Source: Clostridium sp. AM58-1XD
GTDB taxonomy: Bacteria > Bacillota > Clostridia > Lachnospirales > Lachnospiraceae
Reading direction: 5' to 3'
Length of the DNA stretch: 64,000 nt
Assembly (NCBI RefSeq): GCF_003464085.1
Contig: NZ_QSDR01000020.1
Span: 20,254 to 84,253, forward strand
Shown here: piece by piece, positions 49,513-59,053 of the stretch
How positions within the stretch are numbered: the stretch's first letter is position 1
Layout of the letters: each line of letters opens with the position of its first letter
The notes under the pieces: model-generated
Databases searched by the model: none
The model's input: only the letters and a program-made list of their open reading frames with translations
Told to the model about the DNA's origin: nothing
Made by a program: the position numbers and the translations under genes

Positions 49513-49565
49513 ACGAAAAAAGCAGCGGCCTTCGGATACTTTCCGAAAGTCTCTGCTTTTTTCGT
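49513..49565 (-). terminator. Intrinsic terminator after the membrane diguanylate cyclase
   Basis: ACGAAAAAAGCAG (49513-49525) pairs with CTGCTTTTTTCGT (49553-49565), with an inner TTCGG/CCGAA stem. T-rich on both strands, so it may work in both directions. Confidence 0.85.
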
Positions 49566-49588
49566 TATCATCAATAACACTCAGCCGC

Positions 49589-51207
49589 TCAATACGCAAA
49601 ACCGCCATTATGCGTTTTTTTCGCTTCATATAATACGGCATCCGCTGTTTTAGACAGATTTGCAAACGTATCTCCCTGCCTGGCGATCACCGCGCCAGCA
49701 GACAGCGTAATAGACGGCATATTTCTCCGTTTTGCTTCTTTTTCAAGCGTCTGATTAATATCTTCCATAATCCTCCGTGCTACGGAATAGTCATTTGTGT
49801 TGGAGACAAATATGGCAAATTCGTCTCCATGCAGGCGGGATGCGAGGTCCACGGTCCTAATACGGCCGACGATCATCTGCGCCGTCAGTTTAATCACTTC
49901 ATCTCCGGTGCTATGTCCATAATTATCATTGATGCTCTTAAAATGATCTCCGTCAATCATAATCAGGATACCGCTGTCATCCGGTCTCATGGAATCCAGT
50001 ATATCAGCCATTCCCTTTGTAAACGACCGGAAGTTCATCATACCAGTGAGTTCGTCCACAGCCGCCGCTTTTTGAGCCGCAGTAAGCGCGATTTCCAGAC
50101 GTCTCTGCGTCTGCCCCAGTTCCACGTATGCTTCTCTCAGCTCGCGGTTTTTCCGTTCCCTGCTGATTCGGCCGAAATATAGATCAGCAGCAGTTCCACA
50201 AGAAGAAGCGGAACAAGCCAGATATTCAAAGTCCCCATATACGCAGACGACACCGGAACGAGCACCAGGAAGTTAAAATCTTCTCCCTGGTTCAGTACAG
50301 CATAATGCAGTTTTCCTCCAATCGAAACAGAAACTGCTCTGTCCTTTCCCCCGGCAAGAGATGAAATTTTTACTTTTTCGAACCCGCTGCTAAAATTCTT
50401 CTGAAATTCGTAAAAAGCGGCAGCTGACTGCACCTTATCTTCTGCCTTGGATATCTCCTCTTTTTCCGCCGGGTCTATGGACTGAAGCTCTGCTTCTGCC
50501 TCTGATACGGTATTTGCCGCTTCTTCCACAGACATCTGAAGGTTTCCGCCGAGATATTCTTCGTTTGTGCTGCCTATGACCGTACCATTCCTGTCATAAA
50601 TCATAATCTGCTCGTTATTATAATAATTCATGGAGGATACGAGATTCTGGATATCTCCCATCTTGATATCATAAGCAAATACCGTTTCCCCATCAGGCTG
50701 AAGCTGGGAAATCGTAGTCAATATGTAGTGATTTGCATAACTCATATATGGAGGCGTAAAAACAGCCCTGCCCTTTCCTGCCTCTGCGTCCTTATACCAT
50801 GGCCGTTCCGTAGCCACATAGCCGGAATCTTCATAAACAGAATATGGCGTATCCCAGCTGTACAGATAACGCCCCTGGTAATACATATAGAGGCCGTCAT
50901 ACGTTTCCCCTTCGATTCCAAGCAGCGTCGTATCCATGCTCTTAAGATAATCCTGTACCGTATCAGGATCCGGATTATTTTGTATCTCCCGGCTCATCAT
51001 CTGCACAAACAGATGAAAGGACCTCTCATAATGATCCATAACTGCTTCAAACCGCTCCCTCGTTTCACTCCCATGAGACGACAGGCTGCTGCTGATAAAC
51101 CGGTTCTCCCTCTGTATAATCAAAAACACCGCCAGTATGTTAATGATCAGAAAAACTGCAACTGCAATGACTGCCCTTTTATGGTTCCTGCGATGTGAAG
51201 CCTCCAT
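49589..51207 (-). CDS. Membrane diguanylate cyclase with dCache sensor, one frameshift near 50175
   Basis: Start 51207 (MEASHRRNHKRAVIAVAVF) has GGGGGA seven bases upstream. Transmembrane helix 1 (about 14-34), an extracellular dCache domain (TERPWYKDAEAGKGRAVF, SYANHYILTTIS, YDRNGTVIGSTNEEYLGG) and helix 2 (LNIWLVPLLLVELLLIYI) are followed by a frameshift. One T added at about 50174-50176 gives IFGRISRERKNRELREAY, a signalling helix, and the GGDEF domain (DELTGMMNFRSF, IMIDGDHFKSINDNYGHS). The active-site motif reads RLHGDEF, His in place of the first Gly, and an RTVD inhibition site is present. It would make cyclic di-GMP in response to an external ligand. Total about 540 residues. Confidence 0.88.
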
Positions 51208-51407
51208 TTTTTTATCCCCCATATACATTTCAAATTAATGTGCGTAATTTAACATAATTATCGGTAAATATATCCGTACATTTTCTTTTTATAAAACAAT
51301 TCCCCTTACAGAACATGTTACCATTTTTTATTCAAAGTGTAAACAACAAAACATGACGCTTTTCTGTCATCTTTTGTGCTCTTTCTGCATCCTATAAAGG
51401 AAAAAGA

Positions 51408-51447
51408 AGAGGGCGGTGCAAGCCGAATTAGCATTGCATCACCCTCT
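51408..51447 (-). terminator. Intrinsic terminator of the sugar-acid operon
   Basis: AGAGGGCGGTGCAA (51408-51421) pairs with TTGCATCACCCTCT (51434-51447) with one mismatch and one wobble; on the minus strand TCTTTTTCC follows. The gap 51208-51473 holds nothing else I can support. Confidence 0.75.
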
Positions 51448-51473
51448 TCAATTAATCTTCCTGTGATTCCACG

Positions 51474-52123
51474 TTACATCTTAATTTTTTCCGTATATGC
51501 CTCTGCCAGGCGCTCGATCTCATCGAATTTCCCGGCTTCAATCAGCTCATTTTTCACGATGTTGGTCCCGATTCCAAGGCTGGTAAAACCACATTCCAGA
51601 AATTCTCTTGCATTGTCCAGATTGACACCGCCCACAGCCATCAGGGGAATATGTTGATCGGCCCTCTGACTGCCTTCACATAATCCAGGCCAAAATTCCC
51701 TGCCGGAAACATCTTTACTATGGAAGCGCCTGCTTCATAAGCTGCTGCAATCTCAGTCGGCGTCAGCGCTCCCGGCACTGCAGTCATTTCCAGTTCCACG
51801 ATCCGTTTAATCACTTTGACGTTTGTGTCCGGAGCCAGGGCGAAATCTGCGCCGGCCTCTCTGGCCGCTTCTGCCTGTTCGACCGTCATCACCGTCCCTG
51901 CTCCGATGCACATGGCCTTTCCAAGTGCCTGCTTCACCAGTCTGATGGACTCAGCCGTATCGGAAATGCAGGAAGGAGATGCCTGGTTAAAGGTGATTTC
52001 CAGAGATCGGATCCCCCCGTTGTAAAGGGCCTGCGCCGTTTTTACCATATTCTCCGGCTTTACGCCTCTGGCAATAGCCACCAGCTTGTGTTCCATGATC
52101 CATTCCACTGTCTGATTTATCAT
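51474..52123 (-). CDS. eda: KDPG / KHG aldolase, one frameshift near 51653
   Basis: Class I aldolase that splits 2-keto-3-deoxy-6-phosphogluconate (or the galactonate epimer) into pyruvate and glyceraldehyde 3-phosphate. The frame shows LVAIARGVKPENMV, SLEITFNQ (catalytic Glu), MCIGAGTVMT, DFALAPDTN and SIVKMFPAG (Schiff-base Lys). It stops early after GPINIFP; adding one C gives GPINHIPLMAVGGVNLDNA and EFLECGFTSLGIGTN, ending at 51474, 216 residues. Last gene of the regulon operon, before its terminator. Substrate in context is probably KDPG or KDPGal. Confidence 0.92.
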
Positions 52124-52147
52124 CTCATTCTCCTGCCTTTCTCTCTA

Positions 52148-53164
52148 TTACATTTCAAACAGAACTTTCATCATATTCGTTTTTCCGCTGATCATTTCCT
52201 GAAATACATCCTGCCCTCGTTCCAGAGGAAATGTATGGGAAACGACTGATTCTACCGTCTTTTCATGGCTGCTTACATAGGCGGCCGCGTCCTTGAAATC
52301 CAGCTTCGTGTAGACTCGTGTGCCCACAATCGTCTGCTCCCTGAAGTTCACCGTGCGCAGGTCCAAAGCAGCCGGATGCTTAAATACGCTCAACAGGAGA
52401 ATTTCACCACGGACGCCTACATAATCGGTCATCGATTGAGCTACAGCCGCACTTCCGCTGGCTTCTACAAGGACGTCCACGCCTTCCCCCTCTGTCTGTT
52501 CCAGGATATAAGCTGCCACATCGGTATCCTTTGGATTTATGACTTCAATTCCCAGTTTTCTTCCATATTCAGCTCTCTGTTCATTGGCTTCCACGGCAAA
52601 AAGTCTGCTTACGCCCGTTTCTTTTATCATCAGCGCCGACAAAAGCCCCATCGGACCAAGCCCTGTCACACAGGCTGTCGAATAAAAATTATTTTTTATC
52701 ATTCTCAGACCATGTACCACCACAGCCACCGGTTCCACAACGGCTGCCATCTTAAGGCTCATCTGATCCGGCAGTCTGACCAGACATTCATCAGGAACTG
52801 CTGCGTACTCTGCCATTCCGCCGTCCGTATCCGTTCCGTAAAGACGCAGGCTGCGGCAGACGTGAGTGTTGCCGCTCAGGCACGCCCGGCATTTCCCACA
52901 GTAATAAAGAGGATTGACTACCACCCTGTCGCCTGGTGCGAAGTTCGTCTGTACACCCTCGCCTACTGCTTCAACCGTACCTGAAAACTCATGCCCCATG
53001 ACCAGAGGCGCTTTTGCTCTTGGGTGCGTTCCCAGATAAACTCCTATATCCGAGCCGCATATGCCGGCATATGCAGTCCTGATCAAAATCCTGCCTCTGT
53101 AATCCGGAATTTCTCTATCCTGCAGCTCCACTTTTTCTTTCTCTGTCCAAACTAATGCTTTCAT
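52148..53164 (-). CDS. Zinc-dependent medium-chain dehydrogenase (polyol / sugar-acid type)
   Basis: Start 53164 (MKALVWTEKEKVELQDRE) has AGGAGG upstream. The 338-residue enzyme has catalytic-zinc residues in AGICGSDIG and MGHEFSGTVEAVG, the structural zinc loop CGKCRACLSGNTHVC and cofactor motif VTGLGPMGLLSALM. It resembles L-threonine/sorbitol/gulonate 5-dehydrogenases. In this operon it likely oxidises a hexonate or polyol ahead of the dehydratase, for example making or using a keto-hexonate. It lies between the SDR and aldolase genes. Confidence 0.87.
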   Translation of the reverse strand: MKALVWTEKEKVELQDREIPDYRGRILIRTAYAGICGSDIGVYLGTHPRAKAPLVMGHEFSGTVEAVGEGVQTNFAPGDRVVVNPLYYCGKCRACLSGNTHVCRSLRLYGTDTDGGMAEYAAVPDECLVRLPDQMSLKMAAVVEPVAVVVHGLRMIKNNFYSTACVTGLGPMGLLSALMIKETGVSRLFAVEANEQRAEYGRKLGIEVINPKDTDVAAYILEQTEGEGVDVLVEASGSAAVAQSMTDYVGVRGEILLLSVFKHPAALDLRTVNFREQTIVGTRVYTKLDFKDAAAYVSSHEKTVESVVSHTFPLERGQDVFQEMISGKTNMMKVLFEM

Positions 53165-53189
53165 TGTTCCTCCTTCCTGGTCATACACA

Positions 53190-53951
53190 TTATTTTACAA
53201 GGTAACCGCCGTCTACCGGTATGATCGCACCTGACACGTAATCGCTGGCACGGGAAGCCAGGAATACCGTCAATCCCTTCATATCATCCGGAGTTCCCCA
53301 TCTCCCCGCAGGGATTCTGGACAGAATCTGTGCACTCCTCTCTTCATTTGCGAGAAGCGCCGTGTTGAGATCCGTGGCCATGTATCCCGGCGCGATGGCA
53401 TTGACATTGATTCCCCGTCCGCACCAGTCATTGGTGAGTTCTTTTGTCAGCTGTGCCACGCCTCCTTTGGCGGCTGCATAAGCCGGCACGGTCTGGCAGC
53501 CGAAAAAGGAAGCCATGGAGGCGACATTAATAATTTTTCCATATCCCTTTTTCAACATAACCTTTCCTGCCTCCTGGTTCATAATCCATACGGAATTCAG
53601 GTTGATACTGATCACTTCATCCCATTCGTCCATCGGAAACTCCTCTGCGCTGTGGCGTCTCTGAATGCCTGCTGCCGTCGCCATGATATCCAGCGTGCCT
53701 CCCAACAGCTCCAGGCTTTCCTGAAACGCCCTGTAATTTTCTTCTCTGGAACGCAGATCCGCTTTTACTCCATGGCAGCAGTATCCTTTTTGACAAAATC
53801 CTTCTGCCGTTTCGAATACGCTGTCCGATGAACCGATAATCACAGCTTCACAGCCGGCTTCCATAAGAGCTTCCGCCATGCCGCGTCCAAGACCTCTCGT
53901 GCCTCCCGTTATTATTGCTTTTTTTCCTGACAGATTAAATAAATCGTTCAT
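53190..53951 (-). CDS. SDR-family oxidoreductase (gluconate 5-dehydrogenase / KduD-like)
   Basis: The 253-residue classical SDR has the NAD motif ITGGTRGLGRGMA, NNAG-equivalent TAAGIQRR, catalytic Ser in INVASMASF and YAAAKGG (Tyr-x-x-x-Lys), and IAPGYMATDLN. Sequence style fits 2-deoxy-D-gluconate 3-dehydrogenase or gluconate 5-dehydrogenase. GGGGG precedes the ATG at 53951. With the neighbouring Zn dehydrogenase it could interconvert hexonate epimers through a keto intermediate. The exact substrate is open. Confidence 0.88.
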   Translation of the reverse strand: MNDLFNLSGKKAIITGGTRGLGRGMAEALMEAGCEAVIIGSSDSVFETAEGFCQKGYCCHGVKADLRSREENYRAFQESLELLGGTLDIMATAAGIQRRHSAEEFPMDEWDEVISINLNSVWIMNQEAGKVMLKKGYGKIINVASMASFFGCQTVPAYAAAKGGVAQLTKELTNDWCGRGINVNAIAPGYMATDLNTALLANEERSAQILSRIPAGRWGTPDDMKGLTVFLASRASDYVSGAIIPVDGGYLVK

Positions 53952-53966
53952 TTCAAAATCCCCCGT

Positions 53967-55245
53967 TTACTTTAAAAGATTTGGTAAAAATGTGGACAGG
54001 AATGGCACGAATGCAAACAGGAATGCACATGCCACCTCTACTCCGATAAATGGCATAAGCGCCCTTGCCACACCGCTGACCGGCCTTTTACTGATACCGC
54101 AGGCTACAAACATACACGTTCCAAAGGCGGGGTCACCTGACCCATAGCCAGCACAAATACAACCAGAAGGCCGAAATGGATCGGATCGACGCCGTACATC
54201 ACTGCCAGCGGAGCCAGAATCGGACCAAGAATCAGAATAATAGACCCGTTGTCCATAAACATTCCTGCTATGGTCAGAAGTATGATCGCAAGTATCAGGA
54301 AAAGGAATTTGGAAGTACAGAATCCCATAAACCAGGACGCAACAGCCGTTGGAATATTATAGTATGTAATCAGATATCCGAAGACCTGAGCCGTTACAAC
54401 GAGCATCATGATATTCGCCGTAGAAACGGCCGTTCCCTTTAAAATTCCCCACAGAGTCTTCATGTTCATTTCCTTATATACAAACAGGCAGACAAGAAGT
54501 CCGTAAAAAACAGCTACGACAGCTGATTCCGTAGGGGTGAAAACGCCTGCGTAGATTCCGCCCAGAATAATAACCGGCATGAGCAGAGCCAGATTGCATC
54601 TTTTGTAGCTTTCGCTGCAACGGCTCCGTTGAATTTATCTTCTTTGGGCCAGTGATTTTTTTTCGCCGCATACCAGGCATACACACAGAGCAGCACGCCT
54701 GCCAGAATTCCCGGTATAATACCAGACATCAGAAGACCTGATATGGAAACGCCAGTTACATTTCCATAGATAACAAACACAATGCTGGGAGGAATGACAA
54801 TGCCTAGCGTTCCTCCTACCGCCTGAACCGCTGCCGAATAATCGGACGGATATCCCTTTTCCACCATCTCCGGATGAAGAATTCCTCCGATTGCCGCTGT
54901 TGTAGCGACGGAAGAACCGGATATCGCCGCAAAAAATGTACAGGACATAAGCGCTACGATTGACAGCCCTCCGGAAATCCATCCGAAGAAAGCGTTTGCA
55001 AAGCCTACGAGCCTCTTTGACAGCCCTCCCTTGCTCATGATATCTCCAGCCAGCATAAACGCCGGAACAGCCAGGAGAGCAAAGGAATCGGATCCTGCGA
55101 ACAGCCTTTGAGAGATAATTACATACTGCAGATCCGGATTTAACGCGATGGAAACCACACTGGCCAGGGCAAGCGACCAGATAATCGGCATTCCGAGCAA
55201 TAACGCAACGATTAAAACTACGATTAAAGCAACTGCTGCATCCAT
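53967..55245 (-). CDS. dctM: TRAP transporter large permease DctM; frameshifts near 54124 and 54590
   Basis: Twelve-helix Na+-coupled permease of a TRAP (tripartite ATP-independent periplasmic) system. Segments: LIVVLIVALLLGMPIIWSLA, VPAFMLAGDIMSKGGLSKRL, AISGSSVATTAAIGGILHPE and GGTLGIVIPPSIVFVIYG in the first frame, then LMPVIILGGIYAGVFTPTES, FMDNGSIILILGPILAPL in the second, and a final tail. Adding one G (about 54590: IWALLMPV) and one T (about 54124: VTPPFGTCMFVACGIS) restores 426 residues, the family length. It starts three bases after dctQ ends. Confidence 0.93.
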
Positions 55246-55247
55246 AC

Positions 55248-55754
55248 TTATTTTTCCTCCCCTTCTTCTGTGATTCCCAGCGCCTCTCTGAAATCATCAA
55301 TGATCTTAAACACAAGCGATACTGTCGCCAGGATATAGCTGACAAAAATGGTGCCGTACATGGTAATCATCGGGATTCCCATGGCAGGACTCTTCTGAAT
55401 CCTGCCGATCGTAAACATTCTGGAACAGCAGATTACGATAATAATGCTTACAGCCAGCGCCAGCAGCTTGCGGAATGCGTCCAGAACTTTGTCCGCCTTC
55501 TTCGGCAAAAAACGGTCGATCAGGTCAATGCTGATCAGCATATCGTCTTTGATCGCAACGGTCAGTCCGATCATGATGACGAATACAAACAGGTATCTGG
55601 ACAGCTCCTCCGACCATGGAAGGCTGTAAAAAATCACGTAGCGCGTCAGCGTCTGCAGCATAATGACGGACATCATGACTGCCAGAGCAATGCCGATCAG
55701 AACTAAAAGCAGGTTCTGGACCTTTCCGAAAACCCCCTTAATTTTATTATACAT
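55248..55754 (-). CDS. dctQ: TRAP transporter small permease DctQ
   Basis: The 168-residue protein has four hydrophobic helices (LLLVLIGIALAVMMSVIML, YLFVFVIMIGLTVAIKDDML, LALAVSIIIVICCS, MYGTIFVSYILATVSLVFK) and the SEELSRYLFV motif of DctQ. It partners DctM. Spacing to dctP is 19 bp and to dctM 2 bp, so the three subunits are co-expressed. Confidence 0.9.
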   Translation of the reverse strand: MYNKIKGVFGKVQNLLLVLIGIALAVMMSVIMLQTLTRYVIFYSLPWSEELSRYLFVFVIMIGLTVAIKDDMLISIDLIDRFLPKKADKVLDAFRKLLALAVSIIIVICCSRMFTIGRIQKSPAMGIPMITMYGTIFVSYILATVSLVFKIIDDFREALGITEEGEEK

Positions 55755-55773
55755 AACGCAACTCCTCTCCTAT

Positions 55774-56778
55774 TTATCGTGCAGCTTCGATCATTTCCAC
55801 AATATTCTTATACTTAACGCCATACTGTTTGCGGAATTCCTCACTAGCCGTAATAAACTCTTTTTTATCCGGTTTCGTAATCTTCATGCCCTGGCTCTCC
55901 AGTTCTGCCATAGCCTTATCTGCCTGCCGGCGCTGCTCTTCTCTTTCATACTGTCCTGCCTCCCTGGCACATTCCTTTATGAGTTTCTGCTGGTCTTCAG
56001 TCAAAGCTTCCCAGGCATCCTTGCTCATCAGGAAAAAAATCGAGCTGTATACGTGTTCCGTCATAGCCAGTTCCTTGTTTACTTCCGCTACATTGTTTCC
56101 GAGAATGACGCTGAGCGGGTTCTCCTGTCCGTCAATTGCTTTCTGCTGCATGGCCGTATAGGCCTCGTTCCAGGACATCGGAACAGGGTCCGCTCCCATG
56201 GATTTCCAGAACTCCTGGTGTACCTTATTGTCCATTGTCCTGATTCTCAGGCCCTTTATATCTTCCAGCTGGTTAACCGGATGCTTGCTGTTTGTCAGGT
56301 TTCGGAATCCGACCTCCCAGATATCCAGTACTTCCGTGCCCATCAGATCCTTTATTTCCTGGCTGTAATACTGACCGGTTTCCCCTTCAAATACCCGGTC
56401 CGCATGCTCATATCCTTCGATAATATATGGGATATCTACCGCAGCCAGATCGGTGACAAAGCTGGATAGTACAGACTGATTAACAACGCCCATATCCAGC
56501 GTACCGAGCTGTGTATTTACTACGTAATCGCTGGCGCTTCCCAGCTGCCCGTTATTATAAATTTCTACTTTAATCTTTCCTTCGGATTTTTCTTCCACGA
56601 GTTCCGCAAATTTAAAGAGCCCAACCGATACGGGAACCGTATCTGCTGAATCATGTGCTACCTTAAAAGTAAGCACCCCGTTTTCATCCGGTTTTTTTAC
56701 TTTATCAAACGCCCCGCATCCCGTCAGTACAGATGTGAGCAGAGTCCCTGCTGTCAATAAGCAAACGAATTTTTTCAT
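55774..56778 (-). CDS. dctP: TRAP transporter substrate-binding lipoprotein DctP
   Basis: Start 56778 (MKKFVCLLTAGTLLTSV) follows GGAGGAAAACT. Lipobox LTGCGA anchors it outside the membrane. The DctP fold shows FKVAHDSADTVPVSVGLFKF, QLGSASDYVVNTQLGTLDMG, VGFRNLTNSKHPVN and the ligand-binding Arg in GLRIRTMDN, then GQENPLSVI. DctP proteins of this subgroup bind hexuronates or hexonates. It sits between dgoD and dctQ, so galactonate or a similar acid is the probable ligand. Confidence 0.92.
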   Translation of the reverse strand: MKKFVCLLTAGTLLTSVLTGCGAFDKVKKPDENGVLTFKVAHDSADTVPVSVGLFKFAELVEEKSEGKIKVEIYNNGQLGSASDYVVNTQLGTLDMGVVNQSVLSSFVTDLAAVDIPYIIEGYEHADRVFEGETGQYYSQEIKDLMGTEVLDIWEVGFRNLTNSKHPVNQLEDIKGLRIRTMDNKVHQEFWKSMGADPVPMSWNEAYTAMQQKAIDGQENPLSVILGNNVAEVNKELAMTEHVYSSIFFLMSKDAWEALTEDQQKLIKECAREAGQYEREEQRRQADKAMAELESQGMKITKPDKKEFITASEEFRKQYGVKYKNIVEMIEAAR

Positions 56779-56792
56779 AGTTTTCCTCCACC

Positions 56793-57940
56793 TTACCATT
56801 CGGCGACTGTACCATCATAATTTCTCCATACAGGATTCTTCCAGTTATGGCCGATTCTGGAAGCTTCAATCACTTTCTCCTTATTTACGGTTACCCCAAG
56901 TCCCGGTCCCTCCGGAATCCGTATATAGCCATTTTCAAACTGGAACATGTCCTTATTTTCTATATAATCCAGCAGATCCGTGCCTTTATTGTAATGAATC
57001 CCCAGGCTCTGTTCCTGAATAAATGCATTTGGCGTGCACGCGTCGATCTGGACACATGCCGCCAGGGCAATCGGACCGAGAGGGCAGTGAGGCGCTACCG
57101 CAACATCAAATGCTTCGGCCATGGAAACGATCTTTTTCACCTCACTGATTCCGCCTGCATGGGATACATCCGGCTGTATAATATCTACATAACCATCGAT
57201 CAGAAGGTTTTTATAATCCCATCTTGAAACATGCGCTCTCCCGTAGCAATAGGGGTAGATGTATGTTTGACAATTTCCCTGAGCGCTTCGTTATTCTGTG
57301 CCATTACCGGTTCTTCAATGAACATCAGTTTAAACTGATCCAGCTCTCTGGCCAGCACTTTCGCCATCGTCTTATGTACGCGGCCGTGAAAATCTACACC
57401 TATTCCCAGCTGATAGCCGAATTCATCTCTGACCGCCCCGATTCGCTCTGCCACTTCTTCAATCTTCTCAAAGCTGTCCACATAGTGCATCTCTTCTGTG
57501 CCGTTCATCTTCACCGCAGTACAGCCGGAATTCCACAGTTCTTTGACGCCTTTGACGATGTCTGCCGGCCGGTCGCCGCCTACCCAGCTGTAAACTTTGA
57601 GTTTATCCCTGCATCTGCCTCCCAGGAGCTCGTATACAGGCGCATTGTAATATTTTCCCTTGATGTCCCAGAGTGCCTGATCGATTCCTGCAATGGCGCT
57701 CATCACTTCCGGACCTCCCCGGTAAAATCCGCCCCGGTACATGACCTGCCAGTGATCCTCGATAAGAAGCGGATCTTTTCCGATTAAATAAGTACTGAAA
57801 TCTTCAACTGCTGTCTTAACGATAGAAGCACGTCCTTCTACAACCGGTTCTCCCCATCCGGTAATTCCCTCGTCTGTCTCTATTTCAAGAAACAGCCATC
57901 TGGGCGGAACAGTATAGAGATTCATCTTCGTTATCTTCAT
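56793..57940 (-). CDS. dgoD: Galactonate dehydratase-type enolase-superfamily enzyme, one frameshift near 57227
   Basis: Removes water from D-galactonate (or a close hexonate) to give 2-keto-3-deoxygalactonate. The first frame has WLFLEIETDEGITGWGEP, IGKDPLLIEDHWQVMYRG and metal-ligand segments GVDFHGRV and FIEEPV, ending in ATGERMF. Adding one T at 57226-57229 gives ERMFSRWDYKNLLIDGYV, QPDVSHAGGISE, HCPLGPIALAACVQ and FIQEQSLGIHYN. The repaired length is 382 residues, the same as E. coli DgoD. These blocks are close to DgoD rather than to mannonate or altronate dehydratases, but substrate should be tested. It is 37 bp after iclR. Confidence 0.88.
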
Positions 57941-57977
57941 AATTTTCCTTTCTATGCGGCAGCTCTTTTACCGTATG

Positions 57978-58736
57978 CTACAGATTCATATAGGCTACAA
58001 TTTGAGTTGCAAAAACGGCATACTCGTTTAAGAGCTGTTCGATCAGAGCCTGTTTTTCTTCCGTATATCGGAACGTAGGAACCGAAACGCTCATAGCCGC
58101 CGCAATCCCGTGGTTTTTATAAATTGGTTTCGCTATACAGCGAATCAGTTCATTCGATTCCTCACATTCATAAGCCAGAGATGTCCGTTTAATTTCCTGG
58201 AGCTGACGGTACAGTTCATTAAAATCTGTTATCGTATGAGCAGTCATAGCTTTCAGACCATCCGGATAAAGACGATGGAGGTCTTCCATCGTACAGTCAG
58301 CCAGCAGAGCTTTCCCCACAGCGGCTCCATAGGCCGGCAGCCGTTTCCCAATTGCTGAATACATGCGGATCGGCTCCGTGGAATCCACCTTTGCAAGATA
58401 GAGGACATTTCCTCCGTCCAGGATTCCGAAATGGACGGTTTCTCCGCATTTGCGCACAATTTCCTGCATGATGGAAGTGATATCCTCAAAGGAATTCGAG
58501 CACTGCATGTACCGGCTCCCTATTTCGAATAGGCCGATTCCAAGCGTATACACCTGTGACTGTTCATCATAACTTAAATATTTATTTTCTTTCAGCGTAT
58601 GGATAATCGGGGACAACGTTCCCATAGGAATACCAAGGCTGTTGGAAATTTCCGTCAGTTTGCATCCTTTTCTCTCTGAAGAAATCAATTCCAGGATGGA
58701 TATAATTCTCATAGTTGGTTTATGTTCAGTGTTCAT
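57978..58736 (-). CDS. IclR-family transcriptional regulator of the sugar-acid regulon
   Basis: The 252-residue protein has an N-terminal winged helix-turn-helix (MRIISILELISSERKGCKLT, ISNSLGIPMGTLSPIIHTL) and a C-terminal effector-binding domain (VHFGILDGGNVLYLAKVDS, AYGAAVGKALLADCT, IAAAMSVSVPTFRYTEEK). IclR regulators of this class respond to a catabolic intermediate such as a keto-deoxy acid. AAGGAG precedes the ATG. It begins the leftward operon and shares a 316-bp control region with the rightward dehydrogenase-kinase operon. Confidence 0.93.
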   Translation of the reverse strand: MNTEHKPTMRIISILELISSERKGCKLTEISNSLGIPMGTLSPIIHTLKENKYLSYDEQSQVYTLGIGLFEIGSRYMQCSNSFEDITSIMQEIVRKCGETVHFGILDGGNVLYLAKVDSTEPIRMYSAIGKRLPAYGAAVGKALLADCTMEDLHRLYPDGLKAMTAHTITDFNELYRQLQEIKRTSLAYECEESNELIRCIAKPIYKNHGIAAAMSVSVPTFRYTEEKQALIEQLLNEYAVFATQIVAYMNL

Positions 58737-58748
58737 CGCTTCTCCTTA

Positions 58749-58783
58749 TTCGTATATGCAAATTTAATTCCTAATTACGAATT
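58749..58783. promoter_or_regulatory. Candidate IclR box 1 (autoregulatory)
   Basis: TTCGTA (58749-58754) and TACGAA (58776-58781) are inverted around AAATTT...CCTAATTAC. The site lies between the iclR -10 and its ribosome site, so binding would block transcription. It shares TTCGTATATRCAAATTT and CCTAATTACRAA with box 2. Confidence 0.6.
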
Positions 58784-58784
58784 C

Positions 58785-58813
58785 ACTATAACAACTTTTA
58801 TTACCACTGTCAA
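58785..58813 (-). promoter_or_regulatory. Sigma-70 promoter of the iclR-dgoD-dctPQM operon
   Basis: Minus strand -35 TTGACA (58813-58808), 17-base spacer, -10 TATAGT (58790-58785). Confidence 0.88.
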
Positions 58814-58895
58814 TAGTTTTTTGAAAATGGATTGTGAACTTTTATCTATATATCATTTCAAACAACAAATTCTTATTGATTTTGTACATTGTCTA

Positions 58896-58924
58896 TTGAC
58901 ATTCACGATTTTCCATGATATGGT
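58896..58924 (+). promoter_or_regulatory. Sigma-70 promoter of the dehydrogenase-kdgK operon
   Basis: -35 TTGACA (58896-58901), 17-base spacer, -10 TATGGT (58919-58924), 130 bp before the ATG at 59054. Confidence 0.85.
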
Positions 58925-58927
58925 TTA

Positions 58928-58978
58928 TTTGTAAATACGTATCTAGTTCGTATATACAAATTTCCTAATTACAAAATT
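58928..58978. promoter_or_regulatory. Candidate IclR box 2, over the rightward transcription start
   Basis: TTTGTAAATACG (58928-58939) and CGTATATACAAA (58949-58960) are inverted with 11 of 12 positions matching. The right arm continues as CAAATTTCCTAATTACAAAA to 58978, repeating box 1. A third partial copy (TATATGTAACTTTTCC then TAATTACAC) lies at 58997-59019. Confidence 0.65.
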
Positions 58979-59053
58979 CCTTCTCGCAAAAAACATATAT
59001 GTAACTTTTCCTAATTACACCTTTATTACATTCACTGTTCAGCAGGAGGAGCT

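Noticed and set aside
49182..49588. Cyclic di-GMP riboswitch controlling the adhesin
   Set aside because: I searched both strands for the GEMM-I core and tetraloop-receptor pattern and saw no match.
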